Shown: piece by piece, positions 28,058 through 37,375 of the stretch
How the letters are laid out: each line of letters opens with the position of its first letter
Numbering within the stretch: position 1 is the first letter of the stretch
Source: Microbacteriaceae bacterium PS02070
GTDB lineage: Bacteria; Actinomycetota; Actinomycetes; Actinomycetales; Microbacteriaceae
DNA: 64,000 bases
NCBI GenBank assembly: GCA_029959865.1
Contig: JASCPE010000002.1
Span: forward strand, 558,001 to 622,000
Reading direction: 5' to 3'
Notes under the pieces: generated by a model
What the model saw: only the letters and a program-made list of their open reading frames with translations
What the model was told of the DNA's origin: nothing
Databases searched by the model: none
Made by a program: the position numbers and the translations under genes

Positions 28058-29084
28058 GGTTATCGAGGCGCAGCGCCTGGTCGGGGTGCGGCACGCTCAG
28101 GTGCTCGAAGGCCTCCTCGGTGGCCACTCTCCCGCGCGGCGTACGTCCCATGAAGCCAATCCGGACGAGGTAGGGCTCCACGACAGACTCGATCGTTTCT
28201 GCCTCCTCCCCGACGGCGACCGCCAGTGTGCTCAGCCCCACCGGCCCGCCACGGAAGCGCCGCACGAGCGCGTCCAGCGTCGCTCGGTCGAGGCGGTCCA
28301 GACCGATGGCATCGACGTCGTACAGATCGAGGGCAGCGCGCACAGCCGGGGTACCGATCGACGCGCCTTCTCCCTCGTGCACGAGCGCGTAGTCGCGCAC
28401 GCGTCGGAGGAGGCGATTCGCGATGCGTGGGGTCCCTCGAGAGCGGCGCCCGATCTCCGAACGCGCGTCGGGCGCGAGGTCGACCCCGAGCATTGTCGCC
28501 GAGCGGCCGACGACCTGTTCCAGCTCGCCAGGCTCGTAGTACTCCAGGTGAGCAGTGAAGCCGAAGCGGTCTCGGAGCGGGTTGGGCAACAGGCCGCTCC
28601 GAGTCGTCGCACCGACCAGTGTGAACGGTGCGAGATCGAGTGGGATGCTGGTGGCTCCCGCCCCCTTGCCGACCATGATGTCGACGCGGAAGTCCTCCAT
28701 CGCGAGGTAGAGCATCTCCTCCGCGGACCGTGCCATGCGGTGGATCTCGTCGATGAACAACACCTCGCCTGGAACGAGGCTCGAGAGGAGTGCAGCGAGA
28801 TCCCCCGCGTGCTGGATCGCGGGACCGCTCGAGAGCCGCAGGGGACGATCGCTCTCGTGCGCGACGATCATCGCGAGCGTGGTCTTTCCGAGCCCGGGTG
28901 GGCCGGAGAGCAGAATGTGATCGGCGGGGCGCTGCTGGATCCGCGCGGCGTCGAGGAGCAGCTGGAGCTGTCCGCGGACCTTCTGCTGGCCGACGAACTC
29001 TCCGAGTGAGGAGGGGCGTAGCGCGCCTTCTACGGCAAGTTCGCCTTCATCGTCCGGAGTGCCCGGATCGAGGAACTCAGACAC
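28053..29084 (-). CDS. ruvB: Holliday junction branch-migration helicase RuvB
   Basis: RuvB (343 residues) is the AAA+ motor for branch migration. Walker A GPPGLGKT is at 61-68, Walker B is LFIDEIH, followed by the arginine-finger region and a C-terminal winged helix. The GTG start overlaps the end of ruvA by 8 nt, a usual coupling. Length and motifs are typical. Confidence 0.97.
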   Translation of the reverse strand: MSEFLDPGTPDDEGELAVEGALRPSSLGEFVGQQKVRGQLQLLLDAARIQQRPADHILLSGPPGLGKTTLAMIVAHESDRPLRLSSGPAIQHAGDLAALLSSLVPGEVLFIDEIHRMARSAEEMLYLAMEDFRVDIMVGKGAGATSIPLDLAPFTLVGATTRSGLLPNPLRDRFGFTAHLEYYEPGELEQVVGRSATMLGVDLAPDARSEIGRRSRGTPRIANRLLRRVRDYALVHEGEGASIGTPAVRAALDLYDVDAIGLDRLDRATLDALVRRFRGGPVGLSTLAVAVGEEAETIESVVEPYLVRIGFMGRTPRGRVATEEAFEHLSVPHPDQALRLDNL

Positions 29085-29688
29085 CCGACTGCTCCTTACG
29101 CGCGGGCCCGAGCGTGCTCAGCGCGCGCTTGAGGACGCTGGACACGGTGTCCTGAGCGGTGATGGTGAGCTGCGCAACAGCCTCGCGGGACACACGGTCG
29201 CTCCACCCGAGGCCGACGAGCGCCGTCACAACCTGTTCCGCGATTCCGGAGCCGCTCGCCGACTGGGCGGGGCCCGCCGCGCGCGCCGGTGCGATGAGTT
29301 TGCCGGCGAGCTGGACGATGATGAGCTTCGCCGTCTTGGGGCCGATGCCCGACACCTTGCGGAAAGGCGCGTCGTCCTCGGCGTCGACGGCCTCGGCGAT
29401 CTGTGTCACGGTGAGGGCCGCCAGCACCCCCAGTGCGGACTTGGGGCCGACGCCGGATACGCCGATGAGCTGAGTGAAGACGCCGAGCTCGTCACGGTCG
29501 CGGAAGCCCACGAGCGAGAGCGCATCTTCGCGCACGATGAGCGAGGTGTGCAGGACGGTTTCGTCGCCGACATGGAACTCGCGGGCGAGACCGGGCGTCA
29601 CGGCCACGAGGTAGCCCACCCCGGCGACGTCGACGATCACCGAGTCCGGGTCCAGGTGCAGGACGTGTCCGCGCAGCGACGAGATCAT
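29077..29688 (-). CDS. ruvA: Holliday junction branch-migration protein RuvA
   Basis: RuvA (203 residues) binds the four-way junction and recruits RuvB. It has the N-terminal OB fold ([19 protein letters not shown]), two helix-hairpin-helix motifs ([14 protein letters not shown] and [13 protein letters not shown]), and a C-terminal RuvB-binding domain. The ATG sits 6 nt after a TAGGCT -10 box, with no Shine-Dalgarno sequence, so translation is probably leaderless. ruvC ends 45 nt upstream. Confidence 0.96.
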   Translation of the reverse strand: MISSLRGHVLHLDPDSVIVDVAGVGYLVAVTPGLAREFHVGDETVLHTSLIVREDALSLVGFRDRDELGVFTQLIGVSGVGPKSALGVLAALTVTQIAEAVDAEDDAPFRKVSGIGPKTAKLIIVQLAGKLIAPARAAGPAQSASGSGIAEQVVTALVGLGWSDRVSREAVAQLTITAQDTVSSVLKRALSTLGPARKEQSGV

Positions 29689-29694
29689 GCCCCG

Positions 29695-29700
29695 AGCCTA
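29695..29700 (-). promoter_or_regulatory. -10 element for ruvAB, leaderless spacing
   Basis: TAGGCT, 6 nt (CGGGGC), ATG of ruvA. It gives ruvAB a promoter of its own downstream of ruvC. Confidence 0.5.
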
Positions 29701-29733
29701 GAAGTCATTCGCAGTTTTGTTCGAGCGACACGC

Positions 29734-30297
29734 TCAGCGGCGAGCAAGGCGCTCGGCGTCTGCCCATGCCTTCTGCGCAGGGGTGAGGGCGCCGCCCGTC
29801 TCCCGTGCTCCTGCGGGCCGCCGCCACGCGTGGCAGAGGGCAAGCGCAAGAGCGTCCGCCGCGTCGGCCGGCGTGGGCGGAGCATCCAGGCGCAGCACCC
29901 GCTGAACCATCGCCTGAACCTGGCGCTTATCGGCGGCGCCGTACCCGGTGACCGCTGCCTTCACCTCCGAGGGGGTGTGCGTCGCGGCCGGGATGCCCGC
30001 CTCGGCGGCCAGGAGGAGCGCGATGCCGCTCGCCTGCGCTGTCCCCATCACGGAGTGCCGATTCTGCTGCGAGAACACTCGCTCCACCGCGAGGACGTCA
30101 GGGCTGTGAGCCTCCAACACTTCGCGAATGCCCGCGGCGATCAGTGCCAGCCGGGTTGCAATGGGTTGTTCCGGTGCGGATCGCACGACCCCGACGTAGA
30201 CGAGCTGTGCGGACCGGTCGGCTCGGACATCGACGACCCCGACGCCGCACCGAGTCAACCCGGGGTCGATCCCGATGACGCGTGTGGTCGTTGGCAC
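29734..30297 (-). CDS. ruvC: Crossover junction endodeoxyribonuclease RuvC
   Basis: RuvC (187 residues) cuts Holliday junctions symmetrically. Acidic catalytic residues are Asp11 ([10 protein letters not shown]), Glu72 ([10 protein letters not shown]), and the pair Asp145/Asp148 near PADAADALA. Length is normal. The GTG start lies 6 nt after TACCGT, so it too may be leaderless. yebC ends 45 nt upstream; yebC-ruvC-ruvA-ruvB is the usual order. Confidence 0.96.
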   Translation of the reverse strand: MPTTTRVIGIDPGLTRCGVGVVDVRADRSAQLVYVGVVRSAPEQPIATRLALIAAGIREVLEAHSPDVLAVERVFSQQNRHSVMGTAQASGIALLLAAEAGIPAATHTPSEVKAAVTGYGAADKRQVQAMVQRVLRLDAPPTPADAADALALALCHAWRRPAGARETGGALTPAQKAWADAERLARR

Positions 30298-30303
30298 ATC
30301 ACC

Positions 30304-30309
30304 ACGGTA
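30304..30309 (-). promoter_or_regulatory. -10 element for ruvC, leaderless spacing
   Basis: TACCGT, 6 nt (GGTGAT), GTG of ruvC; no ribosome-binding site in the gap. Confidence 0.45.
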
Positions 30310-30342
30310 CGGGCGCTTCGAGCGTTGCGGGCTCAGAAACGC

Positions 30343-31104
30343 TCAGTCGTCGGATTCTTCGAGCTCGGCCTGAACGTCGGGCGTGATATCGATGTTGCTG
30401 AACACGTTCTGCACGTCGTCGCTGTCCTCAAGTGCATCGATGAGGCGGAAGACCTTGCGAGCGGTGTCGGCATCGGCTTCGATCTTCACTCCGGGCACGA
30501 ACTCGACGTCCGCCGATTCGTAGTCGATGTCCGCTTCCTGCAATGCGGTGCGCACCGCGACGAGGTCGGTGGCGTCCGTGATGATCTCGTAGCCTTCGGC
30601 GTGCGGTTCGATCTCCTCGGCGCCGGCCTCGAGAGCGGCGAGCATGAGGTCGTCTTCGGTCGTGCCCTCAGCGTTGACGACGATGACTCCCTTGCGGCTG
30701 AAGTTGTAGGCCACGGAGCCGGGGTCGGCCAGCGTGCCGCCGTTGCGAGTGAGAGCTGTGCGCACCTCTGCCGCCGCGCGGTTCTTGTTGTCGGTCAGAC
30801 ACTCGATCATGAGGGCGACCCCGTTGGGACCGTAGCCTTCGTACATGATCGAGGTGTACTCGACCGCTTCTCCCCCGATGCCGGCACCGCGCTTGATCGC
30901 CCGGTCGATGTTGTCCTTCGGGACGGAGGTCTTCTTGGCCTTGAGGACGGCGTCGAAGAGGGTCGGGTTGCCGGCCTGGTCGGGTCCGCCGAGCTTCGCC
31001 GCGACTTCGATGTTCTTGATGAGCTTCGCCCACGACTTCGCACGGCGCGAGTCGATGACGGCCTTCTTGTGCTTGGTTGTGGCCCATTTGGAATGTCCGG
31101 ACAT
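30343..31104 (-). CDS. yebC: YebC/PmpR family transcriptional/translation factor
   Basis: A 253-residue protein of the YebC family, with the invariant start [16 protein letters not shown] and a three-domain fold. Members were described as DNA-binding regulators near ruvC and more recently as factors that help ribosomes through proline stretches (YebC type); which applies here is not shown. ATG 31104 has GGAG 7 nt upstream; the in-frame ATG 17 codons earlier is rejected. It precedes ruvC and diverges from pdxY. Confidence 0.95.
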   Translation of the reverse strand: MSGHSKWATTKHKKAVIDSRRAKSWAKLIKNIEVAAKLGGPDQAGNPTLFDAVLKAKKTSVPKDNIDRAIKRGAGIGGEAVEYTSIMYEGYGPNGVALMIECLTDNKNRAAAEVRTALTRNGGTLADPGSVAYNFSRKGVIVVNAEGTTEDDLMLAALEAGAEEIEPHAEGYEIITDATDLVAVRTALQEADIDYESADVEFVPGVKIEADADTARKVFRLIDALEDSDDVQNVFSNIDITPDVQAELEESDD

Positions 31105-31217
31105 GATCTCCAGTTTACGGGTTCGCGTCCTGGTCCCGGTGTGTGGGCACCCCACGTGCGCACGGCACGACGGAGGGGACGGATGCAGGAGCGCGCGGGC
31201 AGTGGGAAGATGGAGCC

Positions 31218-32069
31218 GTGAAAATCCTCTCCATCCAGTCTGCGGTCGCCTACGGTCATGTCGGAAACTCCGCCGCAGTGTTCCCGCTGCAGCGCATCGG
31301 CGTCGAGGTCCTCCCCGTCTACACCGTCAATTTCTCCAACCACACCGGATACGGCCAGTGGCGTGGGCCGTTGATCAGCCCGGAGGACGTCGCCGACGTC
31401 ATCACGGGCATCGAGGAACGGGGCGCCTTCAGCGACATCGATGTGGTCCTTTCGGGGTACCAGGGCGGCGAGGGCATCGCGGACGTCATCCTGGATGCGG
31501 TGGCTCGGGTCAAGGCGGCGAATCCCGAGGCGATCTACGCGTGCGACCCCGTCATGGGCAACGCGAAGTCGGGATGCTTCGTCGCGCCCGCGATCCCGGT
31601 TCTTCTGCGCGATCGAGTCGTTCCCGCGGCGGACCTCATCACCCCCAATCAGTTCGAGCTGGGTTACCTCACCGGCACGGAGCCGTCCGATCTGGAGTCC
31701 ACCCTCGCATCGGTCGATGCTGCGCGCGCGCTCGGGCCGTCGACGGTACTCGTGACGAGCGTCGAGCGCCCGGATCGCCCCGAGGGCACCATCGAGATGC
31801 TCGCAGTCACCGACGACGGAGCATGGATCGTGCAGACCCCGCACATTCCGATGAAGGCGAACGGCTCCGGCGACGTCACCGCTGCCCTGTTCACGGCGCA
31901 TTACGTCGAGTCAGGAGACGCACCGGCGGCGCTGGCAAAGACCACCTCGAGCATCTTCGATCTCCTGCAGAACACCTATGACTCGGGCGAACGCGAACTG
32001 CAGCTCGTTGAGTCGCAGGAAGCGTACGCACACCCGCGGATGCAGTTCGAGGTGACGCAGGTCCGCTGA
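31218..32069 (+). CDS. pdxY: Pyridoxal kinase PdxY/PdxK
   Basis: A 283-residue ribokinase-fold enzyme that phosphorylates pyridoxal in the B6 salvage pathway. It begins [17 protein letters not shown], typical of PdxY, has the CDPVMG motif, and the anion hole/catalytic base in [12 protein letters not shown] near the C-terminus (GTGD in most members, GSGD here). GTG 31218 follows GGAG; the longer frame upstream is rejected. In mycobacteria pdxS and pdxT lie close to yebC; here a salvage gene lies next to yebC instead, and pdxST is not seen in the window. Confidence 0.9.
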   Translation: MKILSIQSAVAYGHVGNSAAVFPLQRIGVEVLPVYTVNFSNHTGYGQWRGPLISPEDVADVITGIEERGAFSDIDVVLSGYQGGEGIADVILDAVARVKAANPEAIYACDPVMGNAKSGCFVAPAIPVLLRDRVVPAADLITPNQFELGYLTGTEPSDLESTLASVDAARALGPSTVLVTSVERPDRPEGTIEMLAVTDDGAWIVQTPHIPMKANGSGDVTAALFTAHYVESGDAPAALAKTTSSIFDLLQNTYDSGERELQLVESQEAYAHPRMQFEVTQVR

Positions 32070-32082
32070 CGCCGGAGGAATC

Positions 32083-32724
32083 TCACCCGGCGAAGTGCGC
32101 CTGCCACGCGGCGTCCCACTGCTCGAAATCGTCCGGGCAGAGGTAGGCGGTGCCATCCTTCATGATCTCGGTGAGGTTCTGGGTGATGAGCGAAACCTCT
32201 TCTTCTGTGCGCCCCTGAGTGACAGCCTGGATCTGCGGCGATGTTGAGTAGTGCGAGACGAAGGTCGTCTCGTCGATCTGGTGTCCGTTGAGGATCGAGG
32301 TCTCACAGGCGTTGAGGGCGAGCGCGAGGATGAGGTCTTCATACTCGGCCGACCATTGCGCACCGTTCGCCTCGATGTACTCGCGCTGGCGCGTCGTGAA
32401 CTCGATCTGCGCAGGAGTCTTCGCCACGAGTACCTCCCCCGGAGCCTGCTCTTGCTCGGCGAAGAACTCGTCGCGCTCTGCGAAGCGCTGTTGCAGATCG
32501 TCCTCCGCCGGGGAGCCAGCCTCGGTGGGGGTCTCCTCCGCCGGAACGGCGTGCGTTTCCGCGGCGTTCTCGGTCGTGCCTCCCGCTCCCGACGCGGCAT
32601 TGTCGGACGCAGGCGTGGCCCCGCCGTTGCCTGCGCACCCCGCTATGCCCAGGGTCGCGACGAGGGCGAGCGCAGTCAGTGGTCCCGCCTTCCGGATGCG
32701 TGCGGCGTGCGCCAGCGTGCTCAT
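32083..32724 (-). CDS. Secreted lipoprotein of unknown function
   Basis: A 213-residue protein with a lipoprotein signal peptide (about 1-30, lipobox LGIAGC, Cys30), an Ala/Glu/Thr-rich linker (30-75), then a helical domain with two further cysteines (ALNACETS and AYLCPDDF) that may form a disulfide, a layout like DUF732-type actinobacterial proteins; that likeness is tentative. An excellent GGGGGAGG site precedes ATG 32724. It converges with pdxY (13 nt between stops) and probably has its own promoter. Confidence 0.8.
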   Translation of the reverse strand: MSTLAHAARIRKAGPLTALALVATLGIAGCAGNGGATPASDNAASGAGGTTENAAETHAVPAEETPTEAGSPAEDDLQQRFAERDEFFAEQEQAPGEVLVAKTPAQIEFTTRQREYIEANGAQWSAEYEDLILALALNACETSILNGHQIDETTFVSHYSTSPQIQAVTQGRTEEEVSLITQNLTEIMKDGTAYLCPDDFEQWDAAWQAHFAG

Positions 32725-32761
32725 CTCGAACCTCCCCCTTGTGGCCCGGCGGGCTACCGGC

Positions 32762-32767
32762 AGACTA
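32762..32767 (-). promoter_or_regulatory. -10 element for the lipoprotein gene at 32724
   Basis: TAGTCT 37 nt before the start codon gives a leader of about 30 nt with the GGGGGAGG site. -35 not clear. Confidence 0.4.
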
Positions 32768-32815
32768 ACCGCCGGGCGGATTCAGCCGAGGGTCAGCGCG
32801 CCATCTGTGGAGAGG

Positions 32816-33358
32816 TCAGGAGGTGGGCCACGCGTTCGCGACGGACTCTCTGACCTCGCCGAGCAGCTGTGGGAGCGCCTTGGTGCGCGCAATGATCGGG
32901 AAGAAGTTGGCGTCGGTCGCCCATCGAGGCACCACGTGCTGGTGGAGGTGACCATCCACGCCGGCGCCGGCGACGCGCCCCTGATTCATCCCGATGTTGA
33001 AGCCATCGCAGCGTGACACCTTACGGAGCACCCGCATGGCCGTCTGGGTCAGGGAGCCGATCTCGGCGACCTCTTCCGGCGTCGCCTCGTCATAGGTCGC
33101 GATGTGGCGGTAGGGACAGATCAGCAGATGGCCGCTGTTGTACGGGAACAGGTTCAGCAGCGCATATGAGGTCCGCCCGCGCGCGACGATGAGGCCTTCC
33201 TCATCGGTTTTGCCGGGGGCAGCGCAGAACGGACACTGTTCCCGAAGCGGCTCCGGACCCGCCTGGATGTAGGCCATCCGGTGCGGCGTCCACAGGCGCT
33301 GGAACGCGTCGGGAACGCCCGCGAATTCTGCCTCCTGTTCCAGCTCCTCGTCGCTCAC
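32816..33358 (-). CDS. HIT-family hydrolase, AP4A phosphorylase type
   Basis: A 180-residue HIT protein. The histidine triad reads [11 protein letters not shown] (His137, His139, His141) and a CPFC pair (42-45) probably binds zinc. It resembles Rv2613c, the mycobacterial AP4A phosphorylase, in both motif wording ([15 protein letters not shown]) and its place next to thrS. Such enzymes clear diadenosine tetraphosphate made by aminoacyl-tRNA synthetases. GTG start in a GTGA overlap with the thrS stop, so the two are coupled. The specific substrate is inferred from the family. Confidence 0.9.
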   Translation of the reverse strand: MSDEELEQEAEFAGVPDAFQRLWTPHRMAYIQAGPEPLREQCPFCAAPGKTDEEGLIVARGRTSYALLNLFPYNSGHLLICPYRHIATYDEATPEEVAEIGSLTQTAMRVLRKVSRCDGFNIGMNQGRVAGAGVDGHLHQHVVPRWATDANFFPIIARTKALPQLLGEVRESVANAWPTS

Positions 33359-35352
33359 CGAAAGTCCTCCGCGGTCGAGACCTGGCGCTTGTCAGCGATT
33401 GCACCGGTGACGAGGGCGATGCCGTCGTCGAGGGGAACCCCGTTGGTCTGTGAGCCGTCGCGGAAGCGGAAGGAGACGGTCCCCGCCGAGCGGTCCTGCT
33501 CCCCCGCGATCAGCTGCAGCGGGACCTTCTGGGTGGTGTGGGTGCGGATCTTCTTGGGCATCCGGTCATCGGAATGATCCACCTCCGCGCGCACCCCGGC
33601 CGCTCGCAGGCGTGCAACCACGTCATCGAGGTAGGTGGCGAACTCGTCGGCAACGGGGATCCCGACGACCTGAACGGGCGAGAGCCACACTGGGAAGGCG
33701 CCGGCATAGTGCTCCAGCAGAATCGCAAAGAACCGCTCGATCGAGCCGAACAGCGCGCGGTGGATCATGACGGGACGGTGCTTGTCGCCGTCGGGGCCGG
33801 TGTATTCGAGTTCGAATCGCTCCGGCTGGTTGAAGTCGAGCTGGATCGTCGACATCTGCCATGTGCGGCCGATCGCGTCGCGGGCCTGGACGGAGATCTT
33901 CGGACCGTAGAAGGCCGCGCCGCCCGGATCGGGCACGAGCTCGAGTCCCGACGCTTCGGCGACCTCGCGGAGGGTGTTGGTGGCTTCGGCCCACAGCGCA
34001 TCGTCGCCGATGAACTTCGGATTGCCCTCCTCCTTCGTGGACAGCTCCAGGTAGAAGTCGTTGAGGCCATAGTCGCGGAGGGTCTGCAGCACGAAGTCGA
34101 GGCTGTGGGTCAACTCATCCTTCACCTGATCCGCAGTGACATAGATGTGCGTATCGTCCTGCGTCATGCCGCGCACGCGTGTCAGCCCGGACAGCGTTCC
34201 GCTCTTCTCGTACCGGTAGACGGTTCCGAACTCGCTCAGCCGCAGGGGCAGCTCGCGATAGCTCCGCCCGCGGGAGCGGAAGATGAGGTTGTGGAACGGG
34301 CAGTTCATGGGCTTGAGGTAGTACTCCTGCCCCTCGCGGGAGACGTGCCCGTCCTCATCGACGACCTCATCGAGCACCATGGGGGGATACATGCCATCGG
34401 CGTACCACTGCAGGTGGCCGCTTGTCATGAAGAGGTCGCCCTTGGTGATGTGAGGCGTGTTCACGACGTCGTAGCCGTTGGCGAGGAGCCGCTCCCGCAT
34501 GTACCGCTCGATCTCGTAGCGGATGATTCCGCCCTTGGGGTGGAACACCGACAGACCCGGGCCGATCTCGTCAGGGAACGAGAAGAGGTCGAGGTCCTTG
34601 CCCAACTTGCGGTGATCGCGTTTAGCGGCCTCGGCCAGTCGCTCCTGGTAGGCCCTGAGCTCGTCCTTCGTCGGCCACGCGGTGCCGTAGATCCGCTGGA
34701 GCTGGGGATTCTTCTCGCGGCCGCGCCAATAGGCGCCCGCGACGCGCGTGAGATCCCATCCGTTGCCGGCAATGCGAGTCGTGGGAACGTGCGGTCCGCG
34801 ACAGAGGTCCTTCCACGCGACTTCCCCGTCCTTGCGGACGTTGTCGTAGATGGTCAGTTCGCCTGCGCCGACTTCGACCGAGGCGCCTTCGGTGGAGCTT
34901 GCGCCTCCCTTGAGGCCGATCAGCTCGAGCTTGAAGGGCTCGTCGACGAGTTCAGCACGAGCCTGTTCATCGGTGACGACGCGCCGCACGAAACGCTGCC
35001 CCTCGCGGACGATGCGCTCCATCTCCTTCTTGATCGCCTTGAGGTCTTCGGGAGTGAAGGGATCCTCGACTCCGAAGTCGTAGTAGAACCCATCGGTGAT
35101 CGGCGGGCCGATCCCCAAGTTCGCCTGCGGGCGCACGCGCTGGACGGCCTGGGCGAGAATATGCGCGGTCGAGTGGCGCAGAATGCTCAATCCGTCTGGG
35201 CTGTCGATAGTGACCGGCTCGACGACGTCGGTCTCGGTCACGACGGTGGCGAGATCCTTCAGCTCGCCCCCGACGCGGAGGGCGACAACGGATCGGTCGG
35301 GAAACAGGGAAAAGCCGTCGGTCGGAAAGGACGGCGTGGCGACGTCGGTCAC
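33355..35352 (-). CDS. thrS: Threonyl-tRNA synthetase
   Basis: ThrRS (about 665 residues) charges tRNA-Thr. Domains: TGS (about 1-55), editing domain with HSTAH (His60, His64) and CRGPH, class II catalytic core with the zinc cysteine in MNCPFHN, and the C-terminal anticodon-binding domain. I chose GTG 35352 because GGAG lies 6 nt upstream; an in-frame GTG at 35364 has no ribosome-binding site. The reading frame is intact. It is coupled to the HIT hydrolase. A leader of up to 150 nt shows no T-box core motif. Confidence 0.95.
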   Translation of the reverse strand: MTDVATPSFPTDGFSLFPDRSVVALRVGGELKDLATVVTETDVVEPVTIDSPDGLSILRHSTAHILAQAVQRVRPQANLGIGPPITDGFYYDFGVEDPFTPEDLKAIKKEMERIVREGQRFVRRVVTDEQARAELVDEPFKLELIGLKGGASSTEGASVEVGAGELTIYDNVRKDGEVAWKDLCRGPHVPTTRIAGNGWDLTRVAGAYWRGREKNPQLQRIYGTAWPTKDELRAYQERLAEAAKRDHRKLGKDLDLFSFPDEIGPGLSVFHPKGGIIRYEIERYMRERLLANGYDVVNTPHITKGDLFMTSGHLQWYADGMYPPMVLDEVVDEDGHVSREGQEYYLKPMNCPFHNLIFRSRGRSYRELPLRLSEFGTVYRYEKSGTLSGLTRVRGMTQDDTHIYVTADQVKDELTHSLDFVLQTLRDYGLNDFYLELSTKEEGNPKFIGDDALWAEATNTLREVAEASGLELVPDPGGAAFYGPKISVQARDAIGRTWQMSTIQLDFNQPERFELEYTGPDGDKHRPVMIHRALFGSIERFFAILLEHYAGAFPVWLSPVQVVGIPVADEFATYLDDVVARLRAAGVRAEVDHSDDRMPKKIRTHTTQKVPLQLIAGEQDRSAGTVSFRFRDGSQTNGVPLDDGIALVTGAIADKRQVSTAEDFR

Positions 35353-35506
35353 AAGAATCTCCACGGAACGGGTTCGGAAATCAAGGCTCTTCGCCGATCG
35401 GCGACGATGAGCCGCTCAGCTTCGGACGCCGCGCGTCCTGCCCGCTCAGGCGTAACTCGTTCGCGCGGCGCGGGCGACGGCGTCGACGTGTCGAGCGGGA
35501 GCCGGA

Positions 35507-35512
35507 ACCATA
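35507..35512 (-). promoter_or_regulatory. Possible -10 element for thrS
   Basis: TATGGT about 155 nt before the thrS start. The long GC-rich leader can form several hairpins (for example CGCCGATCGGCG). No T-box signature is seen. Confidence 0.3.
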
Positions 35513-35537
35513 GGTCCACTGTAGTCGCGCGGGAACG

Positions 35538-35574
35538 CCGATGGGGACGGCGACTGTGTCACCATCCCCATCGG
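35538..35574 (-). terminator. Strong hairpin after the lipoprotein gene at 36025
   Basis: Perfect 10-bp arms CCGATGGGGA/TCCCCATCGG continue inward (GGUGAC/GUCGCC with G-U pairs) around a 3-nt loop. It begins 14 nt after the lipoprotein stop. No U-tract follows, as is frequent in actinobacteria. Confidence 0.65.
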
Positions 35575-35587
35575 TTCGCGTGAGAGG

Positions 35588-36025
35588 TCAGCTGCTCGCG
35601 CCGCAGACTTCCTGGTAGTCAGTGCTCGCGGCGGCGAGGTCTTCGCCCATCGTGGTCAGCTTCTGCTGGTTTTCCTCGTCCATGAGCGCGGTCAGGTCGC
35701 CGCTGTCCAGTCCGCTGAACAACTCGGCGCCATCGGCGATGGCCTCGCGCATGTCGTCGACGACCGACTTGACCTCCTCGTTCGAGATCTTGCCGTTCGC
35801 TTCGTCGAACTTCTCGACAAGCGCGTTGTAGACCTCTGACACCTGGGAGAAGTCGCCCGCGGCTGCTTCGGTACCCACGTCGGCGAACTGCGACTCGAGC
35901 TCGGACATGGTCGTGTTGACGATTCCGCAGGCTTCTTCGACGCTTTGGCTTGCGCCGCCACAGCCTGTCAGGGTGACCGCTCCGGCAATGGTCAGTGCAG
36001 CCAGAAATGGCACGCGCTTGTTCAT
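35588..36025 (-). CDS. Small helical lipoprotein of unknown function
   Basis: A 145-residue protein with a lipoprotein signal (about 1-22; lipobox LTGC, Cys22) and a mature domain that is nearly all helix, with a cysteine near each end (EEACGIV and YQEVCGASS) that could pair. Gly/Asp-rich loops are few. Function not recognised. A good AAGGGG site precedes the ATG, with a promoter (TTACTG-17-TAGGGA) upstream and a strong hairpin downstream, so it is a single-gene unit. Confidence 0.8.
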   Translation of the reverse strand: MNKRVPFLAALTIAGAVTLTGCGGASQSVEEACGIVNTTMSELESQFADVGTEAAAGDFSQVSEVYNALVEKFDEANGKISNEEVKSVVDDMREAIADGAELFSGLDSGDLTALMDEENQQKLTTMGEDLAAASTDYQEVCGASS

Positions 36026-36055
36026 GTTTCCCCTTAAGTCTTGTGATTTGTGCGT

Positions 36056-36084
36056 TCCCTATGAAAGGGCCCTGACGACAGTAA
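36056..36084 (-). promoter_or_regulatory. Promoter of the small lipoprotein gene
   Basis: TTACTG (36079-36084), 17-nt spacer, TAGGGA (36056-36061), about 30 nt before the start codon. Confidence 0.5.
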
Positions 36085-36151
36085 CGCGCCGGAGAAGTGA
36101 TCGCAGGAACGTCCGGACGAATCCCTGCAGACCGCGACCCGATCGTGACAA

Positions 36152-36658
36152 TCAGGGCAGGGTCACATCGACGTGGATCTCGCCCGCCAGCGCCTCGAGA
36201 TCCGCGAGCAGTGCGGCTCGATCGTCGTGGTCGGTGACCTGAACCGTGACGGTCGCCTCGAACAACGCGCCACCGGCCATCGGCGCCTCGCGTGTGGAGC
36301 TTTCGAAGGAGTCGATGCTGAGCGCGTGCGCGGCGATGCGCGACGTGACGTCCCGCACGATTCCCGGGCGATCATTTCCGAGCACGGTGAACGTAAGCGT
36401 TTCATGCGCCGGGCTCGGTACGGTACTGGCCTCATGCACGGTTACCGTGAGCATTCCCGCAAGCGCTGTGAGTGCCTCCGTCAGTGCCGAGGCGTTCTGG
36501 TCGGCGACCGAGACGAGCACGACGCCTGCAAAGGTGCCAGCCAGCTCTGAAAGAGCGCTCTGCTCCCAGTTGCCGCCGTGTTCCGAGATGGTCGCGGACA
36601 GGGTCTGCACGAGCCCGGATCGATCGTCGCCGAATGCGGTGAGTATCAGCTGCGCCAT
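36152..36658 (-). CDS. Double-ACT domain protein, GcvR-like
   Basis: A 168-residue protein made of two ACT domains (about 3-78 and 86-165), the layout of GcvR and related amino-acid-sensing regulators. Each domain has the ACT start pattern: LTAFGDDRSGLVQTL and FTVLGNDRPGIVRDV. No DNA-binding domain, so it should act through a partner or ligand. The target is unknown. ATG 36658 sits 7 nt after TAGGCT without a ribosome-binding site, suggesting a leaderless mRNA; the longer upstream frame is rejected. Confidence 0.88.
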   Translation of the reverse strand: MAQLILTAFGDDRSGLVQTLSATISEHGGNWEQSALSELAGTFAGVVLVSVADQNASALTEALTALAGMLTVTVHEASTVPSPAHETLTFTVLGNDRPGIVRDVTSRIAAHALSIDSFESSTREAPMAGGALFEATVTVQVTDHDDRAALLADLEALAGEIHVDVTLP

Positions 36659-36665
36659 GTGGCTG

Positions 36666-36671
36666 AGCCTA
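36666..36671 (-). promoter_or_regulatory. -10 element for the double-ACT gene, leaderless spacing
   Basis: TAGGCT, 7 nt, ATG. Confidence 0.45.
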
Positions 36672-36742
36672 TCCCCCGCTCCCGCTGCGCGGCAGACCCG
36701 CGGATCACGCCGCCGGCGCTCCACTCACGTCGCCGCCGACGC

Positions 36743-36771
36743 AAAAAAACCCCCGGATGTCCCGGGGGTTT
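36743..36771 (-). terminator. Terminator of the tRNA-Gly-Cys-Val unit
   Basis: Stem AAACCCCCGG/CCGGGGGTTT with a 5-nt loop followed by a U tract (seven T in a row on the leftward strand, including the end of the stem). A textbook intrinsic terminator, 4 nt after the tRNA-Val CCA. Confidence 0.9.
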
Positions 36772-36774
36772 CGG

Positions 36775-36849
36775 TGGTGCGCGATACTGGGATCGAACCA
36801 GTGACCTCTTCCGTGTCAGGGAAGCGCGCTACCGCTGCGCCAATCGCGC
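36775..36849 (-). tRNA. tRNA-Val (anticodon GAC)
   Basis: 75 nt including an encoded CCA. Perfect 7-bp acceptor stem (GCGCGAT/ATCGCGC), D-arm, anticodon loop CTGACAC with GAC, and T-arm ACTGG-TTCGATC-CCAGT. Last tRNA of the leftward Gly-Cys-Val unit. Reads GUC/GUU valine codons. Confidence 0.95.
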
Positions 36850-36876
36850 CTATTCAGGCTTGTTCAGTTATGAGCG

Positions 36877-36947
36877 AGGTGGCGACGGGATTCGAACCCG
36901 TGTAAACGGCTTTGCAGGCCGGTGCCTAGCCTCTCGGCCACGCCACC
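36877..36947 (-). tRNA. tRNA-Cys (anticodon GCA)
   Basis: 71 nt, acceptor stem GGTGGCG/CGCCACC, loop CTGCAAA with GCA, T-arm ACGGG-TTCGAAT-CCCGT, discriminator U73 as required for cysteine. CCA not encoded, so it must be added. Middle of the leftward unit. Confidence 0.95.
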
Positions 36948-36996
36948 GTGTGGTTCGACCCACGTGTCGTGATTCCCGAAGGAATCCCCGCACTCG

Positions 36997-37069
36997 AGCG
37001 GATGACGAGACTCGAACTCGCGACCCTCACCTTGGCAAGGTGATGCGCTACCAACTGCGCTACATCCGC
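36997..37069 (-). tRNA. tRNA-Gly (anticodon GCC)
   Basis: 73 nt, acceptor stem GCGGATG/CATCCGC, anticodon loop TTGCCAA with GCC, T-arm GCGAG-TTCGAGT-CTCGT, discriminator U. CCA not encoded. First of the leftward unit. Confidence 0.95.
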
Positions 37070-37100
37070 GTGCACCCCGGGTGACCGTGGCGCCTAGATG

Positions 37101-37129
37101 ACTTTAGCCGAGGAACGGCGATGTACCAA
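37101..37129 (-). promoter_or_regulatory. Promoter of the tRNA-Gly-Cys-Val unit
   Basis: TTGGTA (37124-37129), exactly 17 nt, TAAAGT (37101-37106). The start site would be about 25 nt before tRNA-Gly. This is one of the best sigma-70-type matches in the window. Confidence 0.7.
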
Positions 37130-37205
37130 ACCCAGCAACGCCGTGTCGTGGCGGTTCGTCGCACGGTCAGAGTTCCGGTAGCATCGATGACGGCCTCCGG
37201 GTCAC

Positions 37206-37281
37206 GGGCGATTGGCGCAGTTGGTAGCGCGCTTCCTTCACACGGAAGAGGTCATCAGTTCGAGTCTGGTATCGCCCACCA
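37206..37281 (+). tRNA. tRNA-Val (anticodon CAC)
   Basis: 76 nt including encoded CCA. Acceptor stem GGGCGAT/ATCGCCC, anticodon loop TTCACAC with CAC, T-arm ATCAG-TTCGAGT-CTGGT (one weak pair). Divergent from the Gly-Cys-Val unit. Reads GUG valine codons, common in high-GC genes. Confidence 0.95.
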
Positions 37282-37286
37282 TAGAG

Positions 37287-37320
37287 AAAGGCCTTCTGTC
37301 GCATGGCAGGAGGCCTTTTT
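37287..37320 (+). terminator. Terminator of tRNA-Val(CAC)
   Basis: Arms AAAGGCCT/AGGCCTTT with inner CTG/CAG pairing and a run of five T, 5 nt after the tRNA. Canonical intrinsic terminator. Confidence 0.88.
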
Positions 37321-37375
37321 GCCACCGTCATCCGCGCCCTCGCGTTCCCTGCAGGTCGCACCGAGATTGGTGGAC

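Noticed and set aside
29059..31221. A 720-codon open frame on the plus strand
   Set aside because: Antisense to ruvA, ruvC and yebC, all certain genes.
32070..32092. CGCCGG/CCGGCG hairpin between pdxY and the lipoprotein gene as a terminator
   Set aside because: Six-base stem with an 11-nt loop, overlapping the lipoprotein stop codon; too weak to call.
35353..35500. A T-box riboswitch before thrS
   Set aside because: No TGGNACCGCG core or specifier-loop layout is seen in the leader.
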